From Gemmatimonadota bacterium (lineage in GTDB: Bacteria; Latescibacterota; UBA2968; UBA8231), in assembly GCA_018673255.1 (NCBI GenBank), contig JABHDC010000247.1, positions 1 to 45,738 on the forward strand: a stretch of 45,738 bases of DNA, given 5' to 3'. Numbering within the stretch: position 1 is the stretch's first letter; each line of letters begins with the position of its first letter. Below, in pieces: positions 24,683 through 32,174 of this stretch. The position numbers and the translations under genes are program-made. The notes below the pieces were generated by a model. That model saw nothing but the letters and a program-made list of their open reading frames with translations, ran no database searches and was not told the origin of the DNA.

Positions 24683-26197
24683 CTATTCCTGTTCCACAGC
24701 GACGGTGTTGTCGTCTACCACGACGGTGTTGTCGCTCATCCTGGTACCGGGTGAGAGCATCGGTTTCTTGCCGCTGGTCGTAGTAAGGTCCCGGACCGTC
24801 ACCTTGCGGCAGACGGCGTAGGGGAAAGGCCGTTGAGGTGTTGGGGTAATCTCGTCGACACTGTTGTTCGATTCATCAGGGTCGGTGAACAGATACATGC
24901 CCTCGTAGTCATCGGGGGTGTTGGCGTCGTCCACGAACAGACCGTCGATCGTGACGTCGTCCGGCATGGAGCAGGGATAACCGAAGTCGTGCATCCCGTC
25001 ATTCCTGACGTTGATCAGGCGAGGCCAGCTGGTGGCTCCCGCTGACGGGATCCAGCGGCAGTTCCGGATCTCCAGATCACCCTCCCAGGTGCTGCCGTAG
25101 TCACTGCGGAAGCTGATCAGCGAGTCGCCATACATGGTGCTGTCTTCAACTGTCAGGTGCCCGCGGCCGATCGCATTCAGACCCATCCAGCCCAGCGTGC
25201 AACCACGGATGGTGTAGGTGCCGGACACACCCATGTGCGTGTCCATTCTCGAGAGAGTGCAATCCTCGAGCAGGATATTTCTGCAGAAATTGGAGCCGAT
25301 CACACCCCAGCGGGTTCTGTCTGTGACGTGGTTCATCCGACAGCCGATCATGCGGAAGTTCACCACGTTGTTCGCATTGTAGTCGTAACTGCCCATGCGG
25401 ACCGGCTGGCCGGCGGAACCGATGGTCGAGTAGATCTTGTGTGCTGTGGCGAAGCAATCACGCAGTGTGATGTCGGCGCACTGCTGCACATTGAGGAAAC
25501 CCGAATAGGGGTGTCCCACATCGGTTTCACCCACGACGTAGTGCGTCAACCCGATGACCTCAGTGTTGGATCGTGAGATCACGATATTCCGCGACCAGTA
25601 GTTGTAGCCGACTTCCTGCTGCATCGAATTGGCGAAGGTGGTGAAGACGCCACCGCGCAACACGAGTGGCGTCGCGTCGATGGGGCGCGCCTCGACGCGG
25701 GTGATCACGTCGTAGTCCCAGTCGATGGGCGTTTCAATCGAGCCGTCCCGACGCAGGATGAAGCAGTCATGCTGGGCGACACCCTCGTTCTGATTGAGTC
25801 CTCGCCGGATGTAGAGCCGCTTGTGCTCGTTCTCCACCAGGACGTGACAGTCATTCTGGGGGTGCACGTCGAGCTGTTTCTGATCTCGTGCCAGCTGGTC
25901 GATTGCCAGCACCTGGGGCCCCAACTGCGAGCGCACCTCGAACAGGGAAGCCCTGTGGTCTTCGGCTCGCGTGTCGTCGATGGTGAAGCGGGAGGTGTTC
26001 CAGTCGGTGTCCGTACAGATCTGCACCTTCAAGGCCTGGTGACCGAGATGATAGGTGGCGTCCGGTCTTGTCCTGACCCTCAAGCCACGAGCGTTGGCGT
26101 GCTCATGCGCTTTGCAGATGGCGGGCAGATCATCGGCGACTCCGTCACCTTCTGCGCCGAAAGTCTCGTAGTCGACGAAATCATTCTCAGACACCAT
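24683..26197 (-). CDS. Right-handed beta-helix protein (pectate-lyase superfamily type)
   Basis: 504 aa from the ATG at 26197, which has AGGAG 7 bases upstream; the frame is open to 26395 but only with arginine-rich out-of-gene sequence. It starts with FGAEGDGVADD (13-23), the N-cap motif of GH28/pectate-lyase-like beta-helices, followed by coils rich in N, G, T and V (for example NIVISRSNTEVIGLTHY, NVVNFRMIGCRMNH, NILLEDCTLSRM). There is no signal peptide, unusual for this fold. Such proteins cleave or bind acidic polysaccharides. It heads a two-gene operon with the EutC-like gene. Confidence 0.8.
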   Translation of the reverse strand: MVSENDFVDYETFGAEGDGVADDLPAICKAHEHANARGLRVRTRPDATYHLGHQALKVQICTDTDWNTSRFTIDDTRAEDHRASLFEVRSQLGPQVLAIDQLARDQKQLDVHPQNDCHVLVENEHKRLYIRRGLNQNEGVAQHDCFILRRDGSIETPIDWDYDVITRVEARPIDATPLVLRGGVFTTFANSMQQEVGYNYWSRNIVISRSNTEVIGLTHYVVGETDVGHPYSGFLNVQQCADITLRDCFATAHKIYSTIGSAGQPVRMGSYDYNANNVVNFRMIGCRMNHVTDRTRWGVIGSNFCRNILLEDCTLSRMDTHMGVSGTYTIRGCTLGWMGLNAIGRGHLTVEDSTMYGDSLISFRSDYGSTWEGDLEIRNCRWIPSAGATSWPRLINVRNDGMHDFGYPCSMPDDVTIDGLFVDDANTPDDYEGMYLFTDPDESNNSVDEITPTPQRPFPYAVCRKVTVRDLTTTSGKKPMLSPGTRMSDNTVVVDDNTVAVEQE

Positions 26198-26429
26198 GGT
26201 GATCTCCTGTGCTGATGGGCGATGCCAATGTCCATGCCTATGAGGCAGTATGGCGAGTCCGCCATGGGTTCGGCAAGGGCGGAGGAGATGCGTAGTCGCA
26301 GGCCTACAGTCAAACCATAGCCGACATGCTATGGTTCTGGGTCTCGATGGTAGTAGTTCGCCTTCCTTCGTGCGGGCATGGGAGGGTGGAGCCATCGACC
26401 AAATCAGCTCAAGTGAAACTTGTAATACG

Positions 26430-26450
26430 CTGTAAATACAGATCTTACAG
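26430..26450. promoter_or_regulatory. Inverted repeat CTGTAA-N9-TTACAG (candidate activator site)
   Basis: CTGTAA at 26430-26435 pairs perfectly with TTACAG at 26445-26450, and a nested CTGTA-AA-TACAG lies at 26430-26441. A further TGTAA begins at 26421. The dyad is about 37 bases upstream of the -24 box, so it could be the binding site of a sigma-54 activator, such as the one encoded next door. Confidence 0.45.
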
Positions 26451-26476
26451 TGACAGATGTGAAATGGCTACGACTC

Positions 26477-26492
26477 TGGCACGAAGGTTGAA
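26477..26492 (+). promoter_or_regulatory. Sigma-54 (RpoN) type promoter
   Basis: TGGCACG at 26477-26483, four bases, then TTGAA at 26488-26492. This matches the -24/-12 consensus TGGCACG-N4-TTGCA with exact spacing and only one mismatch in the core. Transcription would start near 26502, giving about a 60-base leader before the ATG at 26563. The neighbouring NtrC-type activator supports the reading. Confidence 0.65.
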
Positions 26493-26562
26493 ATAGACCA
26501 TGTCGAAAGCGAGCATCAACTAACGACCCCTCGTCAGTTGCTACGTCATCGGAGATTCCCAG

Positions 26563-26700
26563 ATGAAGCGTTTCCTGAGGTTTGCCGGCATCACCTCCAC
26601 CCCGACTCCCTACGGGGTGCAGAGCCTCTCCAGCCAGTTGATGCGCAACGGCGCCTACGTCGCGTTCCTCTTCAGTCTCGCGGCGATCATCAACTACTAG
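26563..26700 (+). CDS. 45-aa membrane peptide under a sigma-54-type promoter
   Basis: Begins at an ATG with GGAG 8 bases upstream (26551-26554) and reads 45 codons to TAG. The first 30 residues are polar and basic (MKRFLRFAGITSTPTPYGVQ), and residues 31-43 (AYVAFLFSLAAII) are hydrophobic enough for one short membrane helix. Its TAG and the stop of the convergent sigma-54 activator share the palindrome CTAG at 26697-26700. Promoter, ribosome site and clean ending make it likely to be a real gene although short. I do not recognise a family; a regulated signalling, toxin-like or membrane-modulating peptide would all fit. Confidence 0.55.
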   Translation: MKRFLRFAGITSTPTPYGVQSLSSQLMRNGAYVAFLFSLAAIINY

Positions 26701-28163
26701 GTCTCAGACGGCGGGTCACCATCCCGTTTGAGTCCCAGTTTGGCGACCTTCTGCCGAAGCGAGACCGGGTGCATGCCGATTGTGCGTGCCGTGGCGGCCA
26801 TGTTGCCGTCGTGCTGGCGTAGTTGCTCGGTGAGGAAGCGCCGCTCAAAGAGGTCACGGGCAGCGCGGTAGTCAGTGCCAAATTCGCCCAGGTCGGTCGA
26901 AGACTCGACCGGTAACGGCGACTCGGGGCCCCCAGCATCGGTGGCCTCAGAAATGACCTCGAATCGATCCCCCTCCGGGTGCTCACCCACAGACAGATCA
27001 CGCAGCGTGTCTTCCGGCAGCAATTCGGAACCGATGGTGTCACCCTGACATAGGATGACGAGGCGTTCTGCCAGGTTGCGCAGCTCGCGCAGGTTGCCTG
27101 GCCACCTGTAGCGCTCCAGGACGGACACGACTGCCGGGTCGATGGCCGTGATACTCTTGTTGATGTGGTGTGCCTGTTCCTGAACCATGGATTCGAACAG
27201 GGACGCAATGTCCTGCCGGCGTTCGCGTAAGGGCGGCAGATGCAGGCGGAAGACGTTGAGGCGGTAGTAGAAATCCTCCCGCATCTCACCATCACTCAGC
27301 AAAGCGGTCAGGTCGCGGTTGGTTGCAGCCAGGATGCGCAGATTCGCCTTGCGTGTCGTCGTCTCGCCCAGACGGATGTACTCGCCCTCCTGCAGAACGC
27401 GCAGCAGTTTGACCTGGATATCCGGGGGGATCTCGGCGACTTCGTCAAGGAACAGTGTGCCCGTGTCGGCCGCTTCCACATATCCACGTCGTGCTTTGTC
27501 GGCTCCCGTGAAGGCACCCTTTACGTGTCCGAAGAGCTCGCTCTCAAAGAGTGACTCGGATAGTGCGCCGCAATTGACGACGACGAATGGTCGATCCGCA
27601 CGCGTACTGGATTGCTGAATCCAGCGGGCAAGCACCTCTTTGCCCGTGCCATTCTCACCGGTGATGAGGACGGTCGCGTCCGTGCCAGCCACCTTCAACG
27701 ATTCCTCGTATACGGCGCGTAATTTCGGGCTTGAGCTGACGTGTGCGGTAGCGCCCCGTGTGCGCCGGGCGTCCATTTCCAGCGCACGATTCTGCGCCAG
27801 CAAGGCTCGGTGCTGCGCCACCTGACCCAGCAATTGGCTCAGGACGTCGCTGTCTACTGGTTTGGTCAGGTAGTCGAAGGCACCCGCCTTCATCGACCGC
27901 ATCGCAGACTCTGCCGAGTCCAGGCCCGTGACGATGACCGCAGGCGTGTCGGGCAGTTCCTGCTTGAGGGCACCCACGACCTGGTCGCCAGTCAACTCCG
28001 GCATCATCTGATCTACAAGAACCAGATCTGGGTGATTGTCCAGCGCTGACTTGAGGCCCGAACTGCCATCCTCGGCGACGAGGGTTTCATGCCCCTTGCG
28101 CCTCAGATCCGCCACCATCCGCATGCGAAACACGGGGCTGTCATCGATCACAAGGACGAGCAA
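26697..28163 (-). CDS. NtrC-family sigma-54-dependent response regulator
   Basis: 488 aa from a TTG at 28163 with AGGAG at the right distance. The receiver domain (1-120) has D6-D7 and the phosphorylated D51 (VLVDQMMPE). The AAA+ domain (140-375) has Walker A GENGTGKE at 169-176, the sigma-54-contacting GAFTGA at 216-221 and Walker B TLFLDE at 236-241. A Fis-type helix-turn-helix ends the protein (NMAATARTIGMHPVSLRQKV). On phosphorylation it would open sigma-54 promoters. No kinase gene is adjacent; the hybrid kinase at 34307 is 6 kb away. It converges on the peptide gene that has a sigma-54-type promoter. Confidence 0.96.
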   Translation of the reverse strand: MLVLVIDDSPVFRMRMVADLRRKGHETLVAEDGSSGLKSALDNHPDLVLVDQMMPELTGDQVVGALKQELPDTPAVIVTGLDSAESAMRSMKAGAFDYLTKPVDSDVLSQLLGQVAQHRALLAQNRALEMDARRTRGATAHVSSSPKLRAVYEESLKVAGTDATVLITGENGTGKEVLARWIQQSSTRADRPFVVVNCGALSESLFESELFGHVKGAFTGADKARRGYVEAADTGTLFLDEVAEIPPDIQVKLLRVLQEGEYIRLGETTTRKANLRILAATNRDLTALLSDGEMREDFYYRLNVFRLHLPPLRERRQDIASLFESMVQEQAHHINKSITAIDPAVVSVLERYRWPGNLRELRNLAERLVILCQGDTIGSELLPEDTLRDLSVGEHPEGDRFEVISEATDAGGPESPLPVESSTDLGEFGTDYRAARDLFERRFLTEQLRQHDGNMAATARTIGMHPVSLRQKVAKLGLKRDGDPPSET

Positions 28164-28226
28164 GGTGAAGCTCCTTCGGCAAGATCTGAGAGCCGGAACA
28201 CGGGATTCGATCGATCGGGATCCAAG

Positions 28227-29573
28227 CTACTCGGCAACGGGACGCGATGTGTGGATCGTGGCGCGCACCTCGGTCTGCACGTGACGCTCCACGACAGGCT
28301 TTGACGAACCGCCATCCTCTTCACCCCACACGACGGTCACCTGGGCGCCGTCGACGGCGTGTGCTTCATCGACCATGGCCAGGGAGAACCAGGCGCGAAC
28401 GTTGGTCGTGTACACGTTGTATGTCGACAGGCCGATCATCTCGCCATTGAGCAGGATCTTGTCGAAGGGCAGGGTCGAGTAATGTGACCCCGGCATCTCG
28501 AGATACTTGTAGCGCTCGCCGTCGCCGAGCATGCTGGCGAAGATGCGGGTCACATCGTCGTTGTCCCACACGAGCCAGACCTTCGAGCGATGCGGCTGAT
28601 CGGCCATCCTTTCCAGTGCGGTGCGGCCGATGAAGTCGTGGTCGAACTTCACATGCCGGCCATACCCCAGATCCCAGGGGGTCTGGTAGTAGTCTTCGAT
28701 ATTCTCTGAGTAGAAGCTGCCGCCCAGAGAGGCATTGGCCTCGAAGCCGTCGGCGGGAAGCCACTCCCGATAGGGTCTCATCGAGTCTGAGAAGATGGCC
28801 GGCATGGGGGAGGGGATCCATCCGGACTCCGGTGATACGGTGGAGTAGGCACGGGCACCGGCCTCTCTCAGGCCGAAAGCGGCGCCGGCTTCGATGATGG
28901 CGTTGCGAACTTCCTCAGTATCGGCCGCCGGGCCCCACAATTCCAGCCCCTGCGTGCGAGCCATGCCGTGGTTCAGGGCGCTGACAATCTTCCCGGCGAT
29001 CGATAACTGGCCAATGTTGAAGAACTTGATCTTCGGCAGGGGACCACCGGTGGCTGCTTCCAGGATGGCGACCGCGTTCGGGCCCTGTACCTGGAATCGG
29101 TAGGTCTGACGCTCACCGGTATTCTGCACGGCACGATTGTCGCGCGACACATTCACATCGTAGTCGCCGGTCTCGGCGTGGTAGGCGACCCAGTTGGGGA
29201 TCGATGGACGGCCGCTGATGTTGACCCGGTTCTGGGCCAACCCGAAGAGGATTGCATCACCGATCACATAGCCCTCTTCACTACAGCAGACAATCTGCTT
29301 TGCCTTGTTCGGGGCGAATTTCGCCAGACTGTTGACGGCCAGATCTGAGAGCAGGCGCATCAGATCCGGTCCCTCGAAGTAGATGTCTGTCATGTGGCGG
29401 GAGAGGTCGAAGAGGACGGCGGTCTTGTTCCACGCTTCCTGCTCGTCGCGCCAGTTGCTGAACTCAGGAGAGATAGGAAAGATGTACGGGCCAGTGGGCG
29501 CATTGCGCAGCATGTCCACCGGGTCCTTCCAGGCCTGCAGTTTCTGCTCGAGTGATTCTGGTGCTGCCGCCAA
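28227..29573 (-). CDS. LigM/GcvT-like tetrahydrofolate-dependent O-demethylase
   Basis: 448 aa from a TTG at 29573 with GGGAGAG 7 bases upstream. It follows the LigM (vanillate/3-O-methylgallate O-demethylase) pattern along its length: MLRNAPTGPYIFPISPEFSN near the start, NKAKQIVCCSEEGYVIGD, RFQVQGPNAVAILEA, ESGWIPSPMPAIF, SFYSENIEDYYQTPWDLGYG and TVVWGEEDGG near the end. These folate-binding proteins of the aminomethyltransferase superfamily move a methyl group from a methoxy substrate to tetrahydrofolate. The substrate may not be aromatic here. It is divergent from the chitobiose phosphorylase gene with about 200 bases between. Confidence 0.88.
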   Translation of the reverse strand: MAAAPESLEQKLQAWKDPVDMLRNAPTGPYIFPISPEFSNWRDEQEAWNKTAVLFDLSRHMTDIYFEGPDLMRLLSDLAVNSLAKFAPNKAKQIVCCSEEGYVIGDAILFGLAQNRVNISGRPSIPNWVAYHAETGDYDVNVSRDNRAVQNTGERQTYRFQVQGPNAVAILEAATGGPLPKIKFFNIGQLSIAGKIVSALNHGMARTQGLELWGPAADTEEVRNAIIEAGAAFGLREAGARAYSTVSPESGWIPSPMPAIFSDSMRPYREWLPADGFEANASLGGSFYSENIEDYYQTPWDLGYGRHVKFDHDFIGRTALERMADQPHRSKVWLVWDNDDVTRIFASMLGDGERYKYLEMPGSHYSTLPFDKILLNGEMIGLSTYNVYTTNVRAWFSLAMVDEAHAVDGAQVTVVWGEEDGGSSKPVVERHVQTEVRATIHTSRPVAE

Positions 29574-29666
29574 TGCTGTCTCTCCCGCGTCGATGGATGT
29601 TCTGCTGTTGGGTCAAAGGTGCAGCAGCGCTCGAGATTTGCAAGCCGGGGTGCCGGACCCAGGCGC

Positions 29667-29694
29667 TTGACCCGATCCTGGAGACGGTTATTAC
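29667..29694 (+). promoter_or_regulatory. Candidate sigma-70 promoter of the GH94 gene
   Basis: TTGACC at 29667-29672 (5 of 6), 16 bases, then TATTAC at 29689-29694 (4 of 6). Transcription would start near 29701, leaving a leader of about 74 bases that contains the inverted repeat at 29719-29745. Confidence 0.4.
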
Positions 29695-29718
29695 TACGAA
29701 ATAGCACTTGGCCCGTGC

Positions 29719-29745
29719 GTGGGTCGGCTGCAGATCAGGACCCAC
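29719..29745 (+). promoter_or_regulatory. Leader inverted repeat GTGGGTC-N13-GACCCAC
   Basis: Perfect 7-base arms at 29719-29725 and 29739-29745 around a loop containing CTGCAG. Placed between the candidate promoter and the GH94 ribosome site, it could be a repressor operator or an RNA hairpin. It ends 17 bases before the AAAGGG ribosome site. Confidence 0.4.
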
Positions 29746-29774
29746 AGGATGCTCCGCGCAGAAAGGGAATGAAG

Positions 29775-32174
29775 ATGCGGTACGGAACCTTCGACGATGA
29801 GAACCGTGAGTACGTGATCGAGCGACCCGATGTGCCCGTGTCGTGGACGAACTATCTGGGCGTGCGCGATCTGTGCACGGTGATTTCCCACAACGCCGGG
29901 GGGTACACCTTCCACAAGTCGGCTGAGAACAATCGGCTGACCCGATTTCGGCCAAATGCAATTCCCCTGGACCGACCCGGTCACTACGTATATCTGCGCG
30001 ACGATGACACGGGCGACTTCTGGTCCATCTCCTGGCAGCCGGTGGGCAAGAGTCTGGACGAGGCCTCCTATGAGGTACGTCACGGCCTGTCCTATACGCG
30101 GTTCAGTTGCGACTACACCGACATCCACGCCGAGCAGTTGCTGTTCATTCCTGTCAACGATGATGTGGAGCTGTGGGATGTCACCGTCAAGAACACGGGC
30201 GACACACCGCGCAATCTGAGCGTATTCAACTATCTGGAGTGGTCCTTTCAGCACGTAGAGATCGACAACCAGAATCTGCAGATGAGCCTGTATGCTTCCG
30301 GGACGTCATACGGAGATGGAATCATCGAATACGACTTCTTCTACGAGCCGTGGACCTACCACTTCCTGGCGTCCAGTTTCGAGCCTGACGGCTATGACTG
30401 TGTCCGCGACACGTTCCTGGGTGCCTATCGCACCGAATCAGATCCGGCGGCGGTGGAGCAGGGCCAGTGCTCGGACAGCACCGAATTAGGTGGCAACCAT
30501 TGCGGCGCGCTTCACAAGCGGCTGCATCTGGCGCCGGGTGAAGAGGCCCGCCTGGTTTTCATCCTCGGTGTTGGCTCCAGGCAGGATGCAGGTCGTGCGG
30601 CCAAAGCCCGATACAGTCAATTATCCCACGTCGATGCTGCCAAAGCCGAACTCAAGAAATTCTGGGACGACAAGTGTGCCCGCCTGCAGGTGGATACGCC
30701 CAGCCAGGGTATGAATTCGATGCTCAATACCTGGACCTTGCTGCAGGCCGAGACCTGTGTCGTGTGGTCACGATTCGCCTCGTTCGTCGAGGTCGGTGGT
30801 CGCACGGGGTTGGGATATCGCGACACGGCGCAGGATGTGATGAGCGTCGCCCACACCAACCCGGATAAGACCCGGCAACGTATCGTCGAATTGCTGCACG
30901 GGCATACGAGCAAGGGTTATGGTCTGCATCTGTTCGATCCGGCTGTCTTTGCGCCCGAGGAGGAAAAGCTTCCCGGCGTCAAGCTGCCCACGGTCAAGCC
31001 GACACCGTCACTGAATGAGATCGTGCATGGTCTGGAGGATGTATGTGCCGATGATGCATTGTGGCTGGTCGCTTCCACCTGTGACTGGGTCATGGAAACG
31101 GGGGAGACGGATTTCTTCGACGAGGTCATCCCCTACGCCGACGGTGGTCAGGGTACGGTCTACGAACATCTGACCAGGGTCCTCGATTTTGCTGATGAAT
31201 ACGTGGGCCCCCACAAGATCTGTCAGGGTCTACGCGCCGACTGGAATGATTGTCTCAACCTGGGTGGCGGTGAGAGTTCGATGGTTTCCTTCATCCACTA
31301 CTGGGCGCTCCAGTACTTCATCGAGGCAGCCGATCACCTGGGTCGAGATGATGATGTGGCTCGCTATCAGGCGATGGCCGAACGCGTCGCAGCGGCCTGC
31401 GAGGCCGAGTTGTGGGATGGCGACTGGTATCTGCGAGGCTTCACCAAGAAGGGAAAGAAGATCGGCACCGCTGCCGACGATGAAGGCAAGTTGTTCATGA
31501 ATGCCCAGACCTGGGCGGTCTACTCGGGTGTGGCACCCGACGAGCGGGGTCGCAAGTGCATGGACGCTGTGGATGAGCATCTGTTCTCAGACTACGGACT
31601 CCACCTGCTGTGGCCTGCTTACTCCAAGCCCGACGACGATATCGGCTATGTGACCCGCGTCTACCGGGGCATCAAGGAGAATGGCTCGATCTTCTCTCAC
31701 CCCAATCCGTGGGCGGTGATCGCCGAATGCATGCTGGGGCGAGGCGACCGAGCCATGCGGTTCTACGATGCGACTTTGCCCTATCACCAGAATGATAAAA
31801 TCGAGGTGCGTCAGGCCGAACCGTATTCCTACTGTCAGTTCATCATGGGGCGCGATCACACGGCCCACGGCCGGGCCCGTCACCCGTGGCTGACGGGTAC
31901 CGGTGCCTGGTTCTACACGGCAGCGACAAAATTCATCCTCGGTGTTCGGCCTTCCTACGAAGGTCTCGTCGTGGATCCGTGTATCCCCGCTGAATGGGAT
32001 GGCTTTGCGATGACGCGACAGTGGCGAGGGGCCACCTATCACATCAAAGTGGGAAACCCAGATGGTGTGATGAAGGGTGTCGCCTCGGTCTGTCTGGATG
32101 GCCAATTGGTTGACGGCCCGATTCCGATCCAGGCGCCGGGAGTCGAGTGTGAGATCACGGTGGTCATGGGTTGA
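29775..32174 (+). CDS. chbP: GH94 N,N'-diacetylchitobiose phosphorylase
   Basis: 799 aa from the ATG at 29775, chosen over 29769 because AAAGGG stands 7 bases before it and homologues begin M-(K/R)-Y-G. Sequence blocks match Vibrio chitobiose phosphorylase closely: RPDVPVSWTNYLG, VISHNAGGYTFHKSAE, AETCVVWSRFASF, VGGRTGLGYRDTAQD and GLRADWNDCLNLGGGESSM. The Asp of WND falls at residue 492, the position of the general acid reported for the Vibrio enzyme. The enzyme splits (GlcNAc)2 with phosphate into GlcNAc-1-phosphate and GlcNAc in the cytoplasm, saving one ATP in chitin use. Cellobiose phosphorylases differ in these blocks. Its stop overlaps the start of the secreted beta-helix gene (TGATG). 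Confidence 0.85.
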   Translation: MRYGTFDDENREYVIERPDVPVSWTNYLGVRDLCTVISHNAGGYTFHKSAENNRLTRFRPNAIPLDRPGHYVYLRDDDTGDFWSISWQPVGKSLDEASYEVRHGLSYTRFSCDYTDIHAEQLLFIPVNDDVELWDVTVKNTGDTPRNLSVFNYLEWSFQHVEIDNQNLQMSLYASGTSYGDGIIEYDFFYEPWTYHFLASSFEPDGYDCVRDTFLGAYRTESDPAAVEQGQCSDSTELGGNHCGALHKRLHLAPGEEARLVFILGVGSRQDAGRAAKARYSQLSHVDAAKAELKKFWDDKCARLQVDTPSQGMNSMLNTWTLLQAETCVVWSRFASFVEVGGRTGLGYRDTAQDVMSVAHTNPDKTRQRIVELLHGHTSKGYGLHLFDPAVFAPEEEKLPGVKLPTVKPTPSLNEIVHGLEDVCADDALWLVASTCDWVMETGETDFFDEVIPYADGGQGTVYEHLTRVLDFADEYVGPHKICQGLRADWNDCLNLGGGESSMVSFIHYWALQYFIEAADHLGRDDDVARYQAMAERVAAACEAELWDGDWYLRGFTKKGKKIGTAADDEGKLFMNAQTWAVYSGVAPDERGRKCMDAVDEHLFSDYGLHLLWPAYSKPDDDIGYVTRVYRGIKENGSIFSHPNPWAVIAECMLGRGDRAMRFYDATLPYHQNDKIEVRQAEPYSYCQFIMGRDHTAHGRARHPWLTGTGAWFYTAATKFILGVRPSYEGLVVDPCIPAEWDGFAMTRQWRGATYHIKVGNPDGVMKGVASVCLDGQLVDGPIPIQAPGVECEITVVMG

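Larger units (their letters stand above)
26198..26562. promoter_or_regulatory. Divergent non-coding region with A/T-rich core
   Basis: 365 bases between the beta-helix gene and the 45-codon peptide gene. The part next to the beta-helix gene (26198-26400) shows only short unconvincing open frames. The A/T-rich core at 26410-26470 holds the TGTAA/TTACA repeats and is followed by a sigma-54-type promoter, both listed separately. Confidence 0.5.

Noticed and set aside
26250..26435. A 61-codon plus-strand frame in the divergent region
   Set aside because: No ribosome site, no hydrophobic or domain pattern, and it runs through the A/T-rich promoter area.
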